Assembly (NCBI RefSeq): GCF_012113595.1
Contig: NZ_CP050831.1
Location: forward strand, 372,001 to 436,000
Source of the DNA: Bacteroides faecium
Lineage (GTDB): Bacteria; Bacteroidota; Bacteroidia; Bacteroidales; Bacteroidaceae
Direction: 5' to 3'
Length of the DNA stretch: 64,000 bases
This document shows, piece by piece, positions 8,819-16,816 of the stretch. A program made the translations under genes and the position numbers. The notes beneath the pieces were generated by a model. It did not search any database, was not told the DNA's origin, and saw only the letters and a program-made list of their open reading frames with translations. Each line of letters opens with the position of its first letter. The stretch's first letter is position 1.

Positions 8819-8826
8819 CAAAGATA
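8819..8826 (-). promoter_or_regulatory. -7 element that fixes the start of the DUF3843-like gene
   Basis: TATCTTTG on the minus strand overlaps the most upstream ATG (8821). Transcription from here starts near 8812, so translation should begin at 8788. Confidence 0.6.
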
Positions 8827-9028
8827 AGTAAAAGTTTAAGACTCTGTACTAAATATGGAAAGCTTAATATAGAAATGCTCTACAATAAAGTTTGAAAAAC
8901 ATTTTTGGAGAAAATCAGCGCAAACAAATACCATAACACTAATTACAAAATTGTTTCACTTCACTAAATAGAAATACTCATTAAAGCTAGAAATAGTTGA
9001 ATATTCTGTGGAATCCATCCCGCAAAAT

Positions 9029-9071
9029 ATTCCATAAATCATGGAATGTATTCCGCAATTTATTATCTTTG
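9029..9071 (+). promoter_or_regulatory. Promoter with overlapping palindromes before the AAA_14 ATPase
   Basis: ATTCCAT-aaatc-ATGGAAT (9029-9047) and GGAAT-gt-ATTCC (9043-9054) overlap and end 9 nt before the -7 element TATCTTTG (9064-9071). A further GGAAT-type half site (GGAATCC) lies at 9010-9016. The arrangement looks like an operator covering the -33 region. Confidence 0.55.
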
Positions 9072-9091
9072 TAGTCCTAAATACAACAATC

Positions 9092-10261
9092 ATGGAAAAA
9101 CTTATTCAACGATTTCAGGCTCTTTTAGCAGCAACAGATACTAGTTTCCTACGCTATAGCTACCAATCAATAGACTGGAATGATAGGATGACAGCTATCA
9201 TTGGTGCAAGAGGTATAGGTAAAACCACTCTATTACTACAACACATCAAGCTAAATCTCTCTACTAAAGAAACATTATATGTATCTGCTGACGACTTCTA
9301 CTTTGCAGAACATCGGCTATTGGACTTTGCTGAAGAATTTCATAAAATGGGCGGCAAATATCTTTTTGTTGATGAAATTCATAAATACATAGGATGGTCG
9401 AAAGAGATGAAGCTGATCTATGACTATCTGCCCAATCTACATATCACATTCACGGGCTCCTCCATTCTGGATATTTTCAAAGGAACGGACGACTTGAGCC
9501 GCCGTGTACTTTTATATCGTATGCACGGAATGTCATTCCGAGAATACTTGAATATGCACTATCACTTGGATTTACCCGCATATTCTTTGGAACAAATCTT
9601 GAATCAAGAAGTCGGGAATACACATATAGAATTCCCCTTAGCAGCCTTCAAGGAATATCTAAAGAATGGTTATTATCCGTTTGCAAATCAAGGGAACTAT
9701 GAAGAGCGGCTGTTACAAATTATAAATACAGTACTGGAAACAGATATTCCATTATTTGCCCGGCTAAACGCAAGTACTGCCATTAAAATGAAACGACTGA
9801 TGGCAATACTTGCACAAAGCGTTCCCTTCAAACCAAACTATTCAAAACTAGCCGAGATAATTGGAATTGACAGACAAACCCTGTCGGATTACATCACTTA
9901 CATAGAAAAAGCCGGTCTACTGAAACAGCTTTATGATGAGACAAAAGGAGTCAGAGGGTTGGGAAAAGTTACAAAACTTTATCTCGAAAACACGAATCTC
10001 GCTTATGTATTAGGAAAAGATACACCTGATATAGGTAATCTCAGAGAGACATTCTTTTTTAATCAATTAGCAGTCATGTATGAAGTAGCCGCCTCTTCTC
10101 AGTCTGATTTTCAAGTGGATGGATACACATTTGAAATAGGTGGACGCAATAAAGGGAATGCGCAGATTCAAGGCTTAGACAAAGCATATGTAGTAAAAGA
10201 CGATATAGAATATGGCTTCGGGAATACGATTCCTTTATGGCATTTCGGTTTTTTATATTGA
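9092..10261 (+). CDS. AAA_14/DUF4143-type ATP-binding protein
   Basis: Starting at the ATG after the promoter, the protein has 389 residues (MEKLIQRFQALLAATDT). An ATG at 9041 in the same frame lies upstream of the -7 element and is excluded. Walker A is GARGIGKTT (about 38-46), Walker B is LFVDEIHKY (about 92-100), and a sensor-like FTGSS follows. The C-terminal half has a DUF4143-like winged helix and nuclease-like region ending in FEIGGRNKGN. Such ATPases are very common in Bacteroides and their role is not established; some relatives have been discussed as mobile or defence-associated. Its stop lies about 40 nt from the inverted-repeat element at 10301. Confidence 0.85.
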   Translation: MEKLIQRFQALLAATDTSFLRYSYQSIDWNDRMTAIIGARGIGKTTLLLQHIKLNLSTKETLYVSADDFYFAEHRLLDFAEEFHKMGGKYLFVDEIHKYIGWSKEMKLIYDYLPNLHITFTGSSILDIFKGTDDLSRRVLLYRMHGMSFREYLNMHYHLDLPAYSLEQILNQEVGNTHIEFPLAAFKEYLKNGYYPFANQGNYEERLLQIINTVLETDIPLFARLNASTAIKMKRLMAILAQSVPFKPNYSKLAEIIGIDRQTLSDYITYIEKAGLLKQLYDETKGVRGLGKVTKLYLENTNLAYVLGKDTPDIGNLRETFFFNQLAVMYEVAASSQSDFQVDGYTFEIGGRNKGNAQIQGLDKAYVVKDDIEYGFGNTIPLWHFGFLY

Positions 10262-10300
10262 TTTCCTACCCTCTACTATGAAGTTTGAAAAACGTAAAAC

Positions 10301-10402
10301 ATCTTGCACCTTGCACTATCGGCATTTACCAATCTAATATATAGCATTTTACAGAGTGTAAGATACAGTTGCAGATATGTGCAAGATACATTTATCTTGC
10401 AC
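10301..10402 (+). repeat. Left inverted-repeat arm of the primase element
   Basis: The arm contains CACCTTGCACT, then GAGTGTAAGATAC, then the near-perfect hairpin GTGCAAGATA-catt-TATCTTGCAC (10379-10402). The 10-bp motif GTGCAAGATA or a close variant occurs four times in alternating orientation. Confidence 0.75.
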
Positions 10403-10515
10403 TCGGGTAAAGTTCAAAAAGAACCGCAATAAATTCATAAAACCTACGTAGTAATTTACAGAATCCATGCAGAGAATGAGTTGTTCATGCCTGCAAACAA
10501 TCTGTTTTGTACTTT

Positions 10516-10616
10516 GAAACAAAGTGTTTGCTATAGGGAAACAAAGTGTTTCAAGCCTATGAACACTTTGTTTCAAGCCTACGAACAAGGTGTTTCAAGC
10601 GCTTGAAACAAACCGG
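10516..10616 (+). repeat. 22-bp tandem repeats upstream of the primase gene
   Basis: Four contiguous units and a partial fifth begin with GAAACAAAGTGTTT or GAACA variants and end TTTCAAGCCTA(C/T): 10516-10537, 10538-10560, 10561-10582, 10583-10604, with a partial copy at 10605-10616. There are no unique spacers, so this is an iteron-like array and not a CRISPR. The rest of 10403-10750 shows no gene. Confidence 0.7.
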
Positions 10617-10750
10617 AACTGCAATCAACCGGAAGCAAGCTGTTAAGTAAGTGTGGAGAAGTCTTTATTTAATGAATTAAACAACCGGATTTACTTGCCA
10701 GACCAGATAGATATAGCTACCTTTACGGAGTATTTAATTCAATAAAAATC

Positions 10751-12853
10751 ATGAAGGTTACTCAATTGAGAGTCAAGGAAAGAACCACTGCTTTAACTAC
10801 AATGGAAATCGAAACATGGATAGAAAAAACACGAACTGAAACAAAAGCACAGCCCGTATCCGCTTTCAGAGAAGTGTTACGATATAGCCTCCCCGACTCA
10901 CGCTGCTATGAAGCAGACAAATTACCGAAGATTCTTCCTGCCGCAGAATTCCGCAGAACGGAAGGTGGCATACAGATGAAAAGCTATAACGGTATAGTAG
11001 AACTCACCGTCGGTCCGCTGGCAGGCAGTTCGGAAATCGTATTAGTGAAACAACTCGCTTGGGAACAACCGCAAACGTACTGCGTTTTTACCGGTTCCAG
11101 CAAACGGACCGTGAAGATTTGGGTGAAATTTACCCGTCCCGACAATTCACTTCCTCAAAAAAGAGAGGAAGCAGAAATATTCCACGCACATGCCTATCGA
11201 CTCGCCGTGAAATGTTACCAGCCGCAAATTCCATTCAATATCTTATCGAAAGAGCCTTCGCTGGAACAATATTCACGACTATCATACGATACGGAGCTCA
11301 AGTACCGACCGAACTCTGTCCCGTTTTATCTGTCGCAGCCCATGGGAATGCCCGAAGAACTATCTTATCGGGAAGCCGTACGTTCTGAAAAGTCACCGTT
11401 GACACGAGCCGTACCGGGATACGATACGGAGAGAGCTATATTTATGCTCTTCGAAGCGGCGCTGAGAAAAACACATGAAGAGATTTACAAAGCAGAAGAC
11501 GAAGGCGCACGTCCGAGAGAGGGAGACTTTCAAGCAATAGTGACACAATTGGCCGTCAACTGCTTTCAGTCGGGAATTCCTGAAGAAGAAACCGTGAAAC
11601 GCACTATTTTTCACTACTATTTGCAAAATCAGGAAGCAATTATCCGTCAGTTAATCAAAAATGTATATAACGAGTGCGAAGGATTTGGCAAGAAAAGTAG
11701 TCTGAGCAAAGAACAGACACTGGCTTTTCAAACCGAGGAGTTTATGAAGCGGCGTTACGAGTTCCGCTACAACACCCAGATAGGTGAGGTGGAATATCGC
11801 GAACGAAATTCATTCCGGTTTTACTTCAATCCGATTGACAAACGGGTATTAAACAGCATCGCACTAGACGCACAGACAGAAGGCATCCCCTTGTGGGACA
11901 GAGATATCAGCCGGTATATCTACTCCAATCGCGTACCGGTATTCAATCCGTTGGAAGATTTCCTTTACCATCTCCCGATTTGGGACGGACGTGACCGTAT
12001 CCGTGGACTTGCGCAAACTGTACCCTGCCGGAATCCGTATTGGACGGATCTGTTTCACCGCTGGTTCCTGAATATGGTGATGCATTGGCGCGGAACAGAT
12101 AAAAAATATGCGAACAACGTGTCTCCCCTATTGGTAGGCGGACAAGGAACTCGTAAATCCACATTTTGCCGAAGCATTATTCCGCCTGCCATACGGGCAT
12201 ATTATACAGATAGTATCGATTTCTCACAAAAAAAGGAAGCTGAACGGTATCTAAATCGGTTTGCGCTGATAAACATCGATGAGTTCGACCAGATAAGCAC
12301 CAATCAGCAAGGATACTTGAAGCATATTCTTCAGAAACCGGTGGTAAACATGCGCAAACCTTACGGAAATGCCGTATTGGAAATGCGACGCTATGCATCT
12401 TTCATCGCTACGAGTAATCAGAAAGACTTGCTCACCGACCCATCGGGTAGCCGTCGTTTTATCTGCATCGAAGTGACGGATACAATAGACAACAGTCATG
12501 CCATAGACTATGAACAACTTTACGCACAAGCTATGTATGAGCTGGATCATAACGAACGTTATTGGTTTGACCGTGCAGAGGAACGGATGATGACAGAAAA
12601 CAACCGGGAATTTGAACAGACTACACTTGAAGAGCAACTGTTCTATCGTTATTTTCGTCCGGCCAAAGAACAGGAAGAGGGTGGCGAATGGCTTTCTCCG
12701 GCAGAAATACTGGAAGATATCAACAAAAACAGTACTATTTCATTGTCTAACAAGCGGACAAGTGTATTCGGCAGGATACTCTGCAAGCACAATATTCCTT
12801 CCAAACGTGCCAATCGAGGTACTCTCTATCATGTTGTAAGGCTTTCATTATAA
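10751..12853 (+). CDS. VirE/VapE-type primase-helicase (BT4734-like N-terminus)
   Basis: The protein has 700 residues. The N-terminal region (about 1-190) resembles the BT4734-associated VirE_N domain; residues about 215-300 look like a primase C-terminal helical segment. A VapE/VirE superfamily-3-like ATPase follows, with Walker A GGQGTRKST from residue 463, Walker B FALINIDEFDQ near 505 and a sensor-like ASFIATSNQKDLL near 550. The last 80 residues match DUF3874-type winged helices. Such proteins resemble replication proteins of phages and islands. Here the gene is alone between two inverted repeats (10301-10402 and 12864-12965) and preceded by 22-bp tandem repeats, which could be its own origin. 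Whether it replicates the element is not shown. Confidence 0.8.
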   Translation: MKVTQLRVKERTTALTTMEIETWIEKTRTETKAQPVSAFREVLRYSLPDSRCYEADKLPKILPAAEFRRTEGGIQMKSYNGIVELTVGPLAGSSEIVLVKQLAWEQPQTYCVFTGSSKRTVKIWVKFTRPDNSLPQKREEAEIFHAHAYRLAVKCYQPQIPFNILSKEPSLEQYSRLSYDTELKYRPNSVPFYLSQPMGMPEELSYREAVRSEKSPLTRAVPGYDTERAIFMLFEAALRKTHEEIYKAEDEGARPREGDFQAIVTQLAVNCFQSGIPEEETVKRTIFHYYLQNQEAIIRQLIKNVYNECEGFGKKSSLSKEQTLAFQTEEFMKRRYEFRYNTQIGEVEYRERNSFRFYFNPIDKRVLNSIALDAQTEGIPLWDRDISRYIYSNRVPVFNPLEDFLYHLPIWDGRDRIRGLAQTVPCRNPYWTDLFHRWFLNMVMHWRGTDKKYANNVSPLLVGGQGTRKSTFCRSIIPPAIRAYYTDSIDFSQKKEAERYLNRFALINIDEFDQISTNQQGYLKHILQKPVVNMRKPYGNAVLEMRRYASFIATSNQKDLLTDPSGSRRFICIEVTDTIDNSHAIDYEQLYAQAMYELDHNERYWFDRAEERMMTENNREFEQTTLEEQLFYRYFRPAKEQEEGGEWLSPAEILEDINKNSTISLSNKRTSVFGRILCKHNIPSKRANRGTLYHVVRLSL

Positions 12854-12863
12854 AAATAGATGC

Positions 12864-12965
12864 GTGCAAGATACTTTTATCTTGCACGCATCTGCAACCG
12901 TATCTTACACTCAATAATCAATTATCATTCAGAGGATTAACCGTTAAAAGTGCAAGGTGGCAGAT
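12864..12965 (-). repeat. Right inverted-repeat arm of the primase element
   Basis: A mirror image of the left arm: hairpin GTGCAAGATA-cttt-TATCTTGCAC, then TATCTTACACTC, then AGTGCAAGGTG. It begins 10 nt after the primase stop codon and ends 2 nt before the stop codon of the convergent DUF6078-like gene. The hairpin could also serve as a terminator. Confidence 0.75.
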
Positions 12966-12967
12966 AA

Positions 12968-13408
12968 TTACCACTTATATTCTTCTGTGTAGGATTCAAA
13001 AGCCGGTTCCTCCGTAATCCCTTTCTGACGGAAAATTCTACGAATATATTCCTGTTGTTCAGGAGACAGATATTTTTCTTTACGATAGAAGCGGTAATAC
13101 AGTCCCCGCCCGAAATGGCTTAACATCAAACTTTTAAGTTGTTCCGCATCCTTATGGGGCACATTATCCAACAAGTGCTTAACTCCCCACGCCACGCGTA
13201 TTTTCTGTATCGACTTATAAAAAGAACAAGTATTCGCATCCCCCGGAATACAATGGGGGTTTACCACAGACAGAGTGGGATACTGATCAGTACTATGCAT
13301 TGCTACCAAGCGATGCAGACATTTTTCTCCTTTCGGACATTGGTTATTGAAGCAGTGGGTAAAACCATAGGGCACTGCCTGGTAGTCAAAATCATCTTCC
13401 ATTATCAT
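12968..13408 (-). CDS. DUF6078-like protein
   Basis: The 146-residue protein starts MIMEDDFDYQAVPYGF; the ATG at 13402 (MEDDF) is an alternative start. The Cys/His pattern CFNNQCPKGEKCLHR near residues 19-33, with later His, Cys and Tyr residues, suggests a metal site. In the second half, HFGRGLYYRFYRKEKYLSPE is basic and aromatic and could bind nucleic acid. It resembles DUF6078, a Bacteroidales family of unknown function that I associate with VirE-type genes. Its C-terminus ends 2 nt from the right arm of the primase element, so it may be cargo or a neighbour. Confidence 0.7.
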   Translation of the reverse strand: MIMEDDFDYQAVPYGFTHCFNNQCPKGEKCLHRLVAMHSTDQYPTLSVVNPHCIPGDANTCSFYKSIQKIRVAWGVKHLLDNVPHKDAEQLKSLMLSHFGRGLYYRFYRKEKYLSPEQQEYIRRIFRQKGITEEPAFESYTEEYKW

Positions 13409-13437
13409 ATTTTATTTTGCTTTCTTATTTGACGAAA

Positions 13438-13445
13438 CAAAGTTA
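13438..13445 (-). promoter_or_regulatory. -7 element of the DUF6078-like gene
   Basis: TAACTTTG on the minus strand with a TTG 20 nt upstream, which fits the Bacteroides promoter layout. Confidence 0.5.
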
Positions 13446-13516
13446 CAGCAAATTGATTAGTAAGACAATTTATATCGCAATTTATTATCCGTCTTTTCAA
13501 TAAAAGGAAAGAAAAC

Positions 13517-13576
13517 TTTGTTATTCTCTAAAGAATACATACTTTTGTAACAGCCGTTACTGTAACCGGCGTTACT
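13517..13576 (+). promoter_or_regulatory. Promoter and tandem GTAAC/GTTAC operator of the DUF234-type ATPase
   Basis: TTTG (13517-13520) lies 19 nt before TACTTTTG (13540-13547), a textbook Bacteroides promoter. Directly after it are two 15-bp units, GTAACAGCCGTTACT (13547-13561) and GTAACCGGCGTTACT (13562-13576), each itself a palindrome. They cover the expected transcription start and look like a repressor site. Confidence 0.65.
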
Positions 13577-13594
13577 AACACTAAATCATTGATT

Positions 13595-14917
13595 ATGAGA
13601 TTTCATAATAGAGAAGAGGAGCTTAAAGAGTTGAAGAGAATTCAGCAATTGGCATTCGAGGAGAATTCAAGAATGACAGTCGTCACGGGGCGTCGTAGGA
13701 TTGGAAAAACAAGTCTTATTATGAAAGCAGTCGAACAATCGCCCACTGTTTACCTGTTTGTAGGCCGTAAGAATGAAGCTACTCTATGCGAGGAGTTCAT
13801 ACCACTTATCACACAGTCCTTACAAACTTTTGTGCCGGGAGAAATCCGGAGTTTCCGAAGCTTGTTTCAATACCTGATGCAACTTGCCACCCAACAAGCT
13901 TTCAATCTGGTTATTGACGAGTTTCAGGAATTTTATAATATCAATGAATCCATATTCAGCGATATGCAAAATATATGGGATCAACATCGGAAATCCTCAC
14001 ACATGAATTTAATCGTCAGCGGTTCCATCTACTCTCTGATGCAAAAGATTTTTCAAGATAATAAAGAGCCACTTTTCGGGCGGGCGGACAATATTATTAA
14101 ACTGTCAGCGTTCAGCCTTCCTGTTTTAAAGGAAATAATGCATGAGTATGCGCCGGCACATTCGAATGACGACCTTTTAGCTCTTTATACTTTTACCGGT
14201 GGAGTCCCTAAATACGTAGAACTCTTTTGCGACAATCATGCACTTAGCGTAGAAAGCATGATTCATTTTATGGTTCGCGACAATTCTCCCTTTACCGAAG
14301 AAGGAAAAAATCTACTGGTGGAAGAATTCGGGAAGAATTACGGAACCTATTTCTCTATTCTGAGTGCGATTGCCGGGGGAAGAAACACACAAGCCGAAAT
14401 CGAGGCAACACTAGGGGAAAAAAGCATAGGCGGATACTTGAAGCGTCTGATAAATGATTATAATATCATCATTCGTCAACGTCCGATTCTGGCAAAAGAA
14501 GGTTCGACAACTGTCCGGTACGAGATATGCGATAATTTTATCAGACTTTGGTTCAACTATTTCGACCGCAACCGTTCATTGATAGAAATTAAAAACTTTG
14601 TAGGATTACGCACTATTATAGAAACCGATTATCCTACTTATAGTGGAAAAATACTGGAACTTTACTTCAAACAAAAATTTGCAGAGAGTTATCAATTCCG
14701 CGCCATCGGTTCGTGGTGGGAAGCCAAAGGTAATCTAAATGAAATAGACATCGTCGCACTCCGTTTGGAAAAGAATAAAGCAGTAGTTGCAGAAGTTAAA
14801 CGCCAACGCAAAAACTTTAAACCGGAGTTACTGGCACAGAAAGTTGAACATCTAAAGAAAAAATTATTACCCCGATATTCTATTGAGACAATGTGCCTGT
14901 CACTGGAAGACATGTAA
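13595..14917 (+). CDS. ATPase with DUF234-like PD-(D/E)XK C-terminus
   Basis: The ATG at 13595 is preferred; a TTG two codons upstream also keeps the frame. The protein has 440 residues (MRFHNREEELKELKRIQQ). Walker A is GRRRIGKTSL (about 32-41), Walker B is LVIDEFQEF and a sensor-like IVSGSIYSLM follows. The last 90 residues contain NEIDIVAL and AVVAEVKRQ, the E-D-ExK pattern of a PD-(D/E)XK nuclease fold as in DUF234. Archaeal and bacterial relatives are STAND-like ATPases of unsettled role. It is transcribed alone from a promoter with a tandem palindromic operator. Confidence 0.85.
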   Translation: MRFHNREEELKELKRIQQLAFEENSRMTVVTGRRRIGKTSLIMKAVEQSPTVYLFVGRKNEATLCEEFIPLITQSLQTFVPGEIRSFRSLFQYLMQLATQQAFNLVIDEFQEFYNINESIFSDMQNIWDQHRKSSHMNLIVSGSIYSLMQKIFQDNKEPLFGRADNIIKLSAFSLPVLKEIMHEYAPAHSNDDLLALYTFTGGVPKYVELFCDNHALSVESMIHFMVRDNSPFTEEGKNLLVEEFGKNYGTYFSILSAIAGGRNTQAEIEATLGEKSIGGYLKRLINDYNIIIRQRPILAKEGSTTVRYEICDNFIRLWFNYFDRNRSLIEIKNFVGLRTIIETDYPTYSGKILELYFKQKFAESYQFRAIGSWWEAKGNLNEIDIVALRLEKNKAVVAEVKRQRKNFKPELLAQKVEHLKKKLLPRYSIETMCLSLEDM

Positions 14918-14930
14918 TACTCATTAAAGA

Positions 14931-14968
14931 TTCATGGGGTGATACTCATAGCAAGTACCCCCCATGAA
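14931..14968. terminator. Hairpin between convergent ATPase and ispG genes
   Basis: TTCATGGGG (14931-14939) pairs with CCCCATGAA (14960-14968). It lies between two convergent stop codons; the flanking T tract is weak. Confidence 0.45.
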
Positions 14969-14977
14969 ATATATCAT

Positions 14978-16816
14978 TTAAGAATTCTCTTTCCTGTCAT
15001 TTCGTATAAACTCCAGCAATCTTTCCACAGCTTCTTCTTCGGGGATATTCTTTTCGACACAAACTTTGCCTTTATAAAGGCTGATTTTACCGCGGCCGGC
15101 ACCTACATAACCGTAGTCAGCATCCGCCATTTCGCCGGGACCATTCACAATGCATCCCATGATACCAATCTTCAGTCCTGTCAGGTGTGAGGTAGCTGCC
15201 TTGATGCGGGCAATTGTCTTTTCCAAATCGTAGAGCGTGCGTCCGCAACCGGGACAAGAGATATATTCTGTCTTGGAAGTACGGGTACGTCCGGCTTGCA
15301 GGATTCCGAAAGCGGTTGCGTCTACTACTGCATGACTCAGGTTACCTTGATTGAACAGGAAGATGCCATCGCAAAGTCCGTCAAAAATCAATGCGCCCAT
15401 ATCGGCGGCAGATTTTATTTGCAAATCCTCTGCATTATCTTCTGCATAATGCTGGAAGAAGACAACCGGGTTTTGCAAACCTTCCGTTGTCAGTTGATGT
15501 GCCAATGCACGGTGTTCGCCCAAACGGTTCGGGTGATTGCTTTGGGAAACGATGACTACTTCAGGATGTTGCTTCAGGCAGGCAATCACTTCGTCCGTCT
15601 GTGCCATATAGGGCATAAACAGGAATTTGAGTTCCGCATTGCATCCGCCCATCAGTGGCAATTGCGCATGATTAAAGGCAGGCCAGGTGCCGGGTTCCCC
15701 TTGCCATACGTCGGCATCGAGGATATATTCTACACCGTCTTCCCGTTGTTCGGGCAAAGCACGTCCGGCATAGATATAATCCGGGGTAAATTGGGGATTG
15801 ACTTCCGTCTTTCCATCCATACGGTCGGCAATCACCACAGGTACGTGTTCGCCACCGATATTGCGGACAGCTTTCGTCTTCCGGCGTTCGGGAGACAGAT
15901 AATTGAAATCCGGTGCTTCCAGTCCCGGGATATAGGGGTGGTTCTGCCTCAGCAGGATGTAATCCACCAGTTTACGGGCTACGGGAATTTCCGCTTCGGG
16001 CGCTTCGCTCAAAGATACACGGATGGTATCACCCAGTCCGTCGCTTAACAGCGCTCCGATGCCGAGAGCGGACTTGATACGTCCGTCCTCACCGTCTCCG
16101 GCTTCCGTCACTCCGAGATGCAGCGGGAAGGCCATGCCTTCTTTTTCCATTATGTCTGCCAACAGGCGGACGGTTTTCACCATGACGACCGTATTGGACG
16201 CTTTGATAGAAATCACTACATCGGTGAAGTTCTCTTCGACGCAGATACGAAGAAATTCCATACAGGACTCTACCATTCCTGCGGGTGTGTCACCATAGCG
16301 TGACATGATGCGGTCGGACAAAGAGCCATGATTCACTCCGATGCGGATAGCCGTGTGGTTCTCTTTGCAGATATTCAGAAAAGGAACAAACCGGTCATGA
16401 ATCTTTTGTATTTCCTGCGCGTACTCTTCGTCTGTATATTCGAGTCTCTTAAAAGTACGGGCAGCATCTACATAATTTCCCGGATTGATACGCACCTTTT
16501 CCGCATATTGAGCGGCTACATCGGCCACTTTCGGGTTGAAGTGTACATCGGCAACCAACGGAACCATATATCCCTGGCTGCGCAAACCGATGTTGATATT
16601 CATCAGGTTTTCCGCTTCCTTGATGCCCTGCGTCGTCAGGCGGACATATTCGCCACCCGCGTCAACAATTCGCTTTGCCTGTTCCACACAAGCCTCGGTA
16701 TCCTGTGTAGACGTGTTGGTCATCGACTGGACACGAATAGAATTGGGGCCGCCCAACGGTACAGCCCCAATATTCACTTCTGTGGTTTCTCTTCGAAAAT
16801 AATTGAATAGATCCAT
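14978..16816 (-). CDS. ispG: 4-hydroxy-3-methylbut-2-enyl diphosphate synthase, long form
   Basis: Converts methylerythritol cyclodiphosphate to HMBPP in the non-mevalonate isoprenoid pathway using a [4Fe-4S] cluster. The 612-residue protein begins with the TIM-barrel segment (residues about 1-270, with GGPNSIRVQSMTNTSTQDTE). It has the inserted middle domain seen in plant and Bacteroidota enzymes, and a C-terminal reductase-like domain with cluster cysteines Cys521 and Cys524 (SCPGCGR) and Cys555 (GCIVNGPGE). Bacterial short forms have about 370 residues. The ATG overlaps the purE stop codon by 1 nt, which suggests translational coupling. Confidence 0.95.
   Translation of the reverse strand: MDLFNYFRRETTEVNIGAVPLGGPNSIRVQSMTNTSTQDTEACVEQAKRIVDAGGEYVRLTTQGIKEAENLMNINIGLRSQGYMVPLVADVHFNPKVADVAAQYAEKVRINPGNYVDAARTFKRLEYTDEEYAQEIQKIHDRFVPFLNICKENHTAIRIGVNHGSLSDRIMSRYGDTPAGMVESCMEFLRICVEENFTDVVISIKASNTVVMVKTVRLLADIMEKEGMAFPLHLGVTEAGDGEDGRIKSALGIGALLSDGLGDTIRVSLSEAPEAEIPVARKLVDYILLRQNHPYIPGLEAPDFNYLSPERRKTKAVRNIGGEHVPVVIADRMDGKTEVNPQFTPDYIYAGRALPEQREDGVEYILDADVWQGEPGTWPAFNHAQLPLMGGCNAELKFLFMPYMAQTDEVIACLKQHPEVVIVSQSNHPNRLGEHRALAHQLTTEGLQNPVVFFQHYAEDNAEDLQIKSAADMGALIFDGLCDGIFLFNQGNLSHAVVDATAFGILQAGRTRTSKTEYISCPGCGRTLYDLEKTIARIKAATSHLTGLKIGIMGCIVNGPGEMADADYGYVGAGRGKISLYKGKVCVEKNIPEEEAVERLLEFIRNDRKENS

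Larger units (their letters stand above)
10301..12965. mobile_element. Putative primase-encoding element bounded by about 100-bp inverted repeats
   Basis: A left arm (10301-10402) is repeated in inverted orientation as a right arm (12864-12965), with one gene between them, a VirE-type primase/helicase. The inner 49 bp of the arms match at 43 positions (10354-10402 versus 12864-12912). An 11-bp outer block (CACCTTGCACT, 10307-10317 and 12949-12959) matches perfectly and is the same 36 nt away on both sides; ATCT matches again at the outermost ends. No transposase is encoded and no target duplication is visible. That this is a mobile or self-replicating unit is inference. Confidence 0.5.

Noticed and set aside
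10349..10588. Minus-strand frame of 79 codons
   Set aside because: It spans the left inverted repeat and the tandem repeats; the frame arises from repeat sequence.
10516..10616. Possible CRISPR array
   Set aside because: Units are contiguous with no unique spacers and no cas gene is near; treated as tandem repeats.
10301..12965. Ordinary DDE transposon
   Set aside because: No transposase or recombinase is encoded and no target duplication is visible; called only a putative element.
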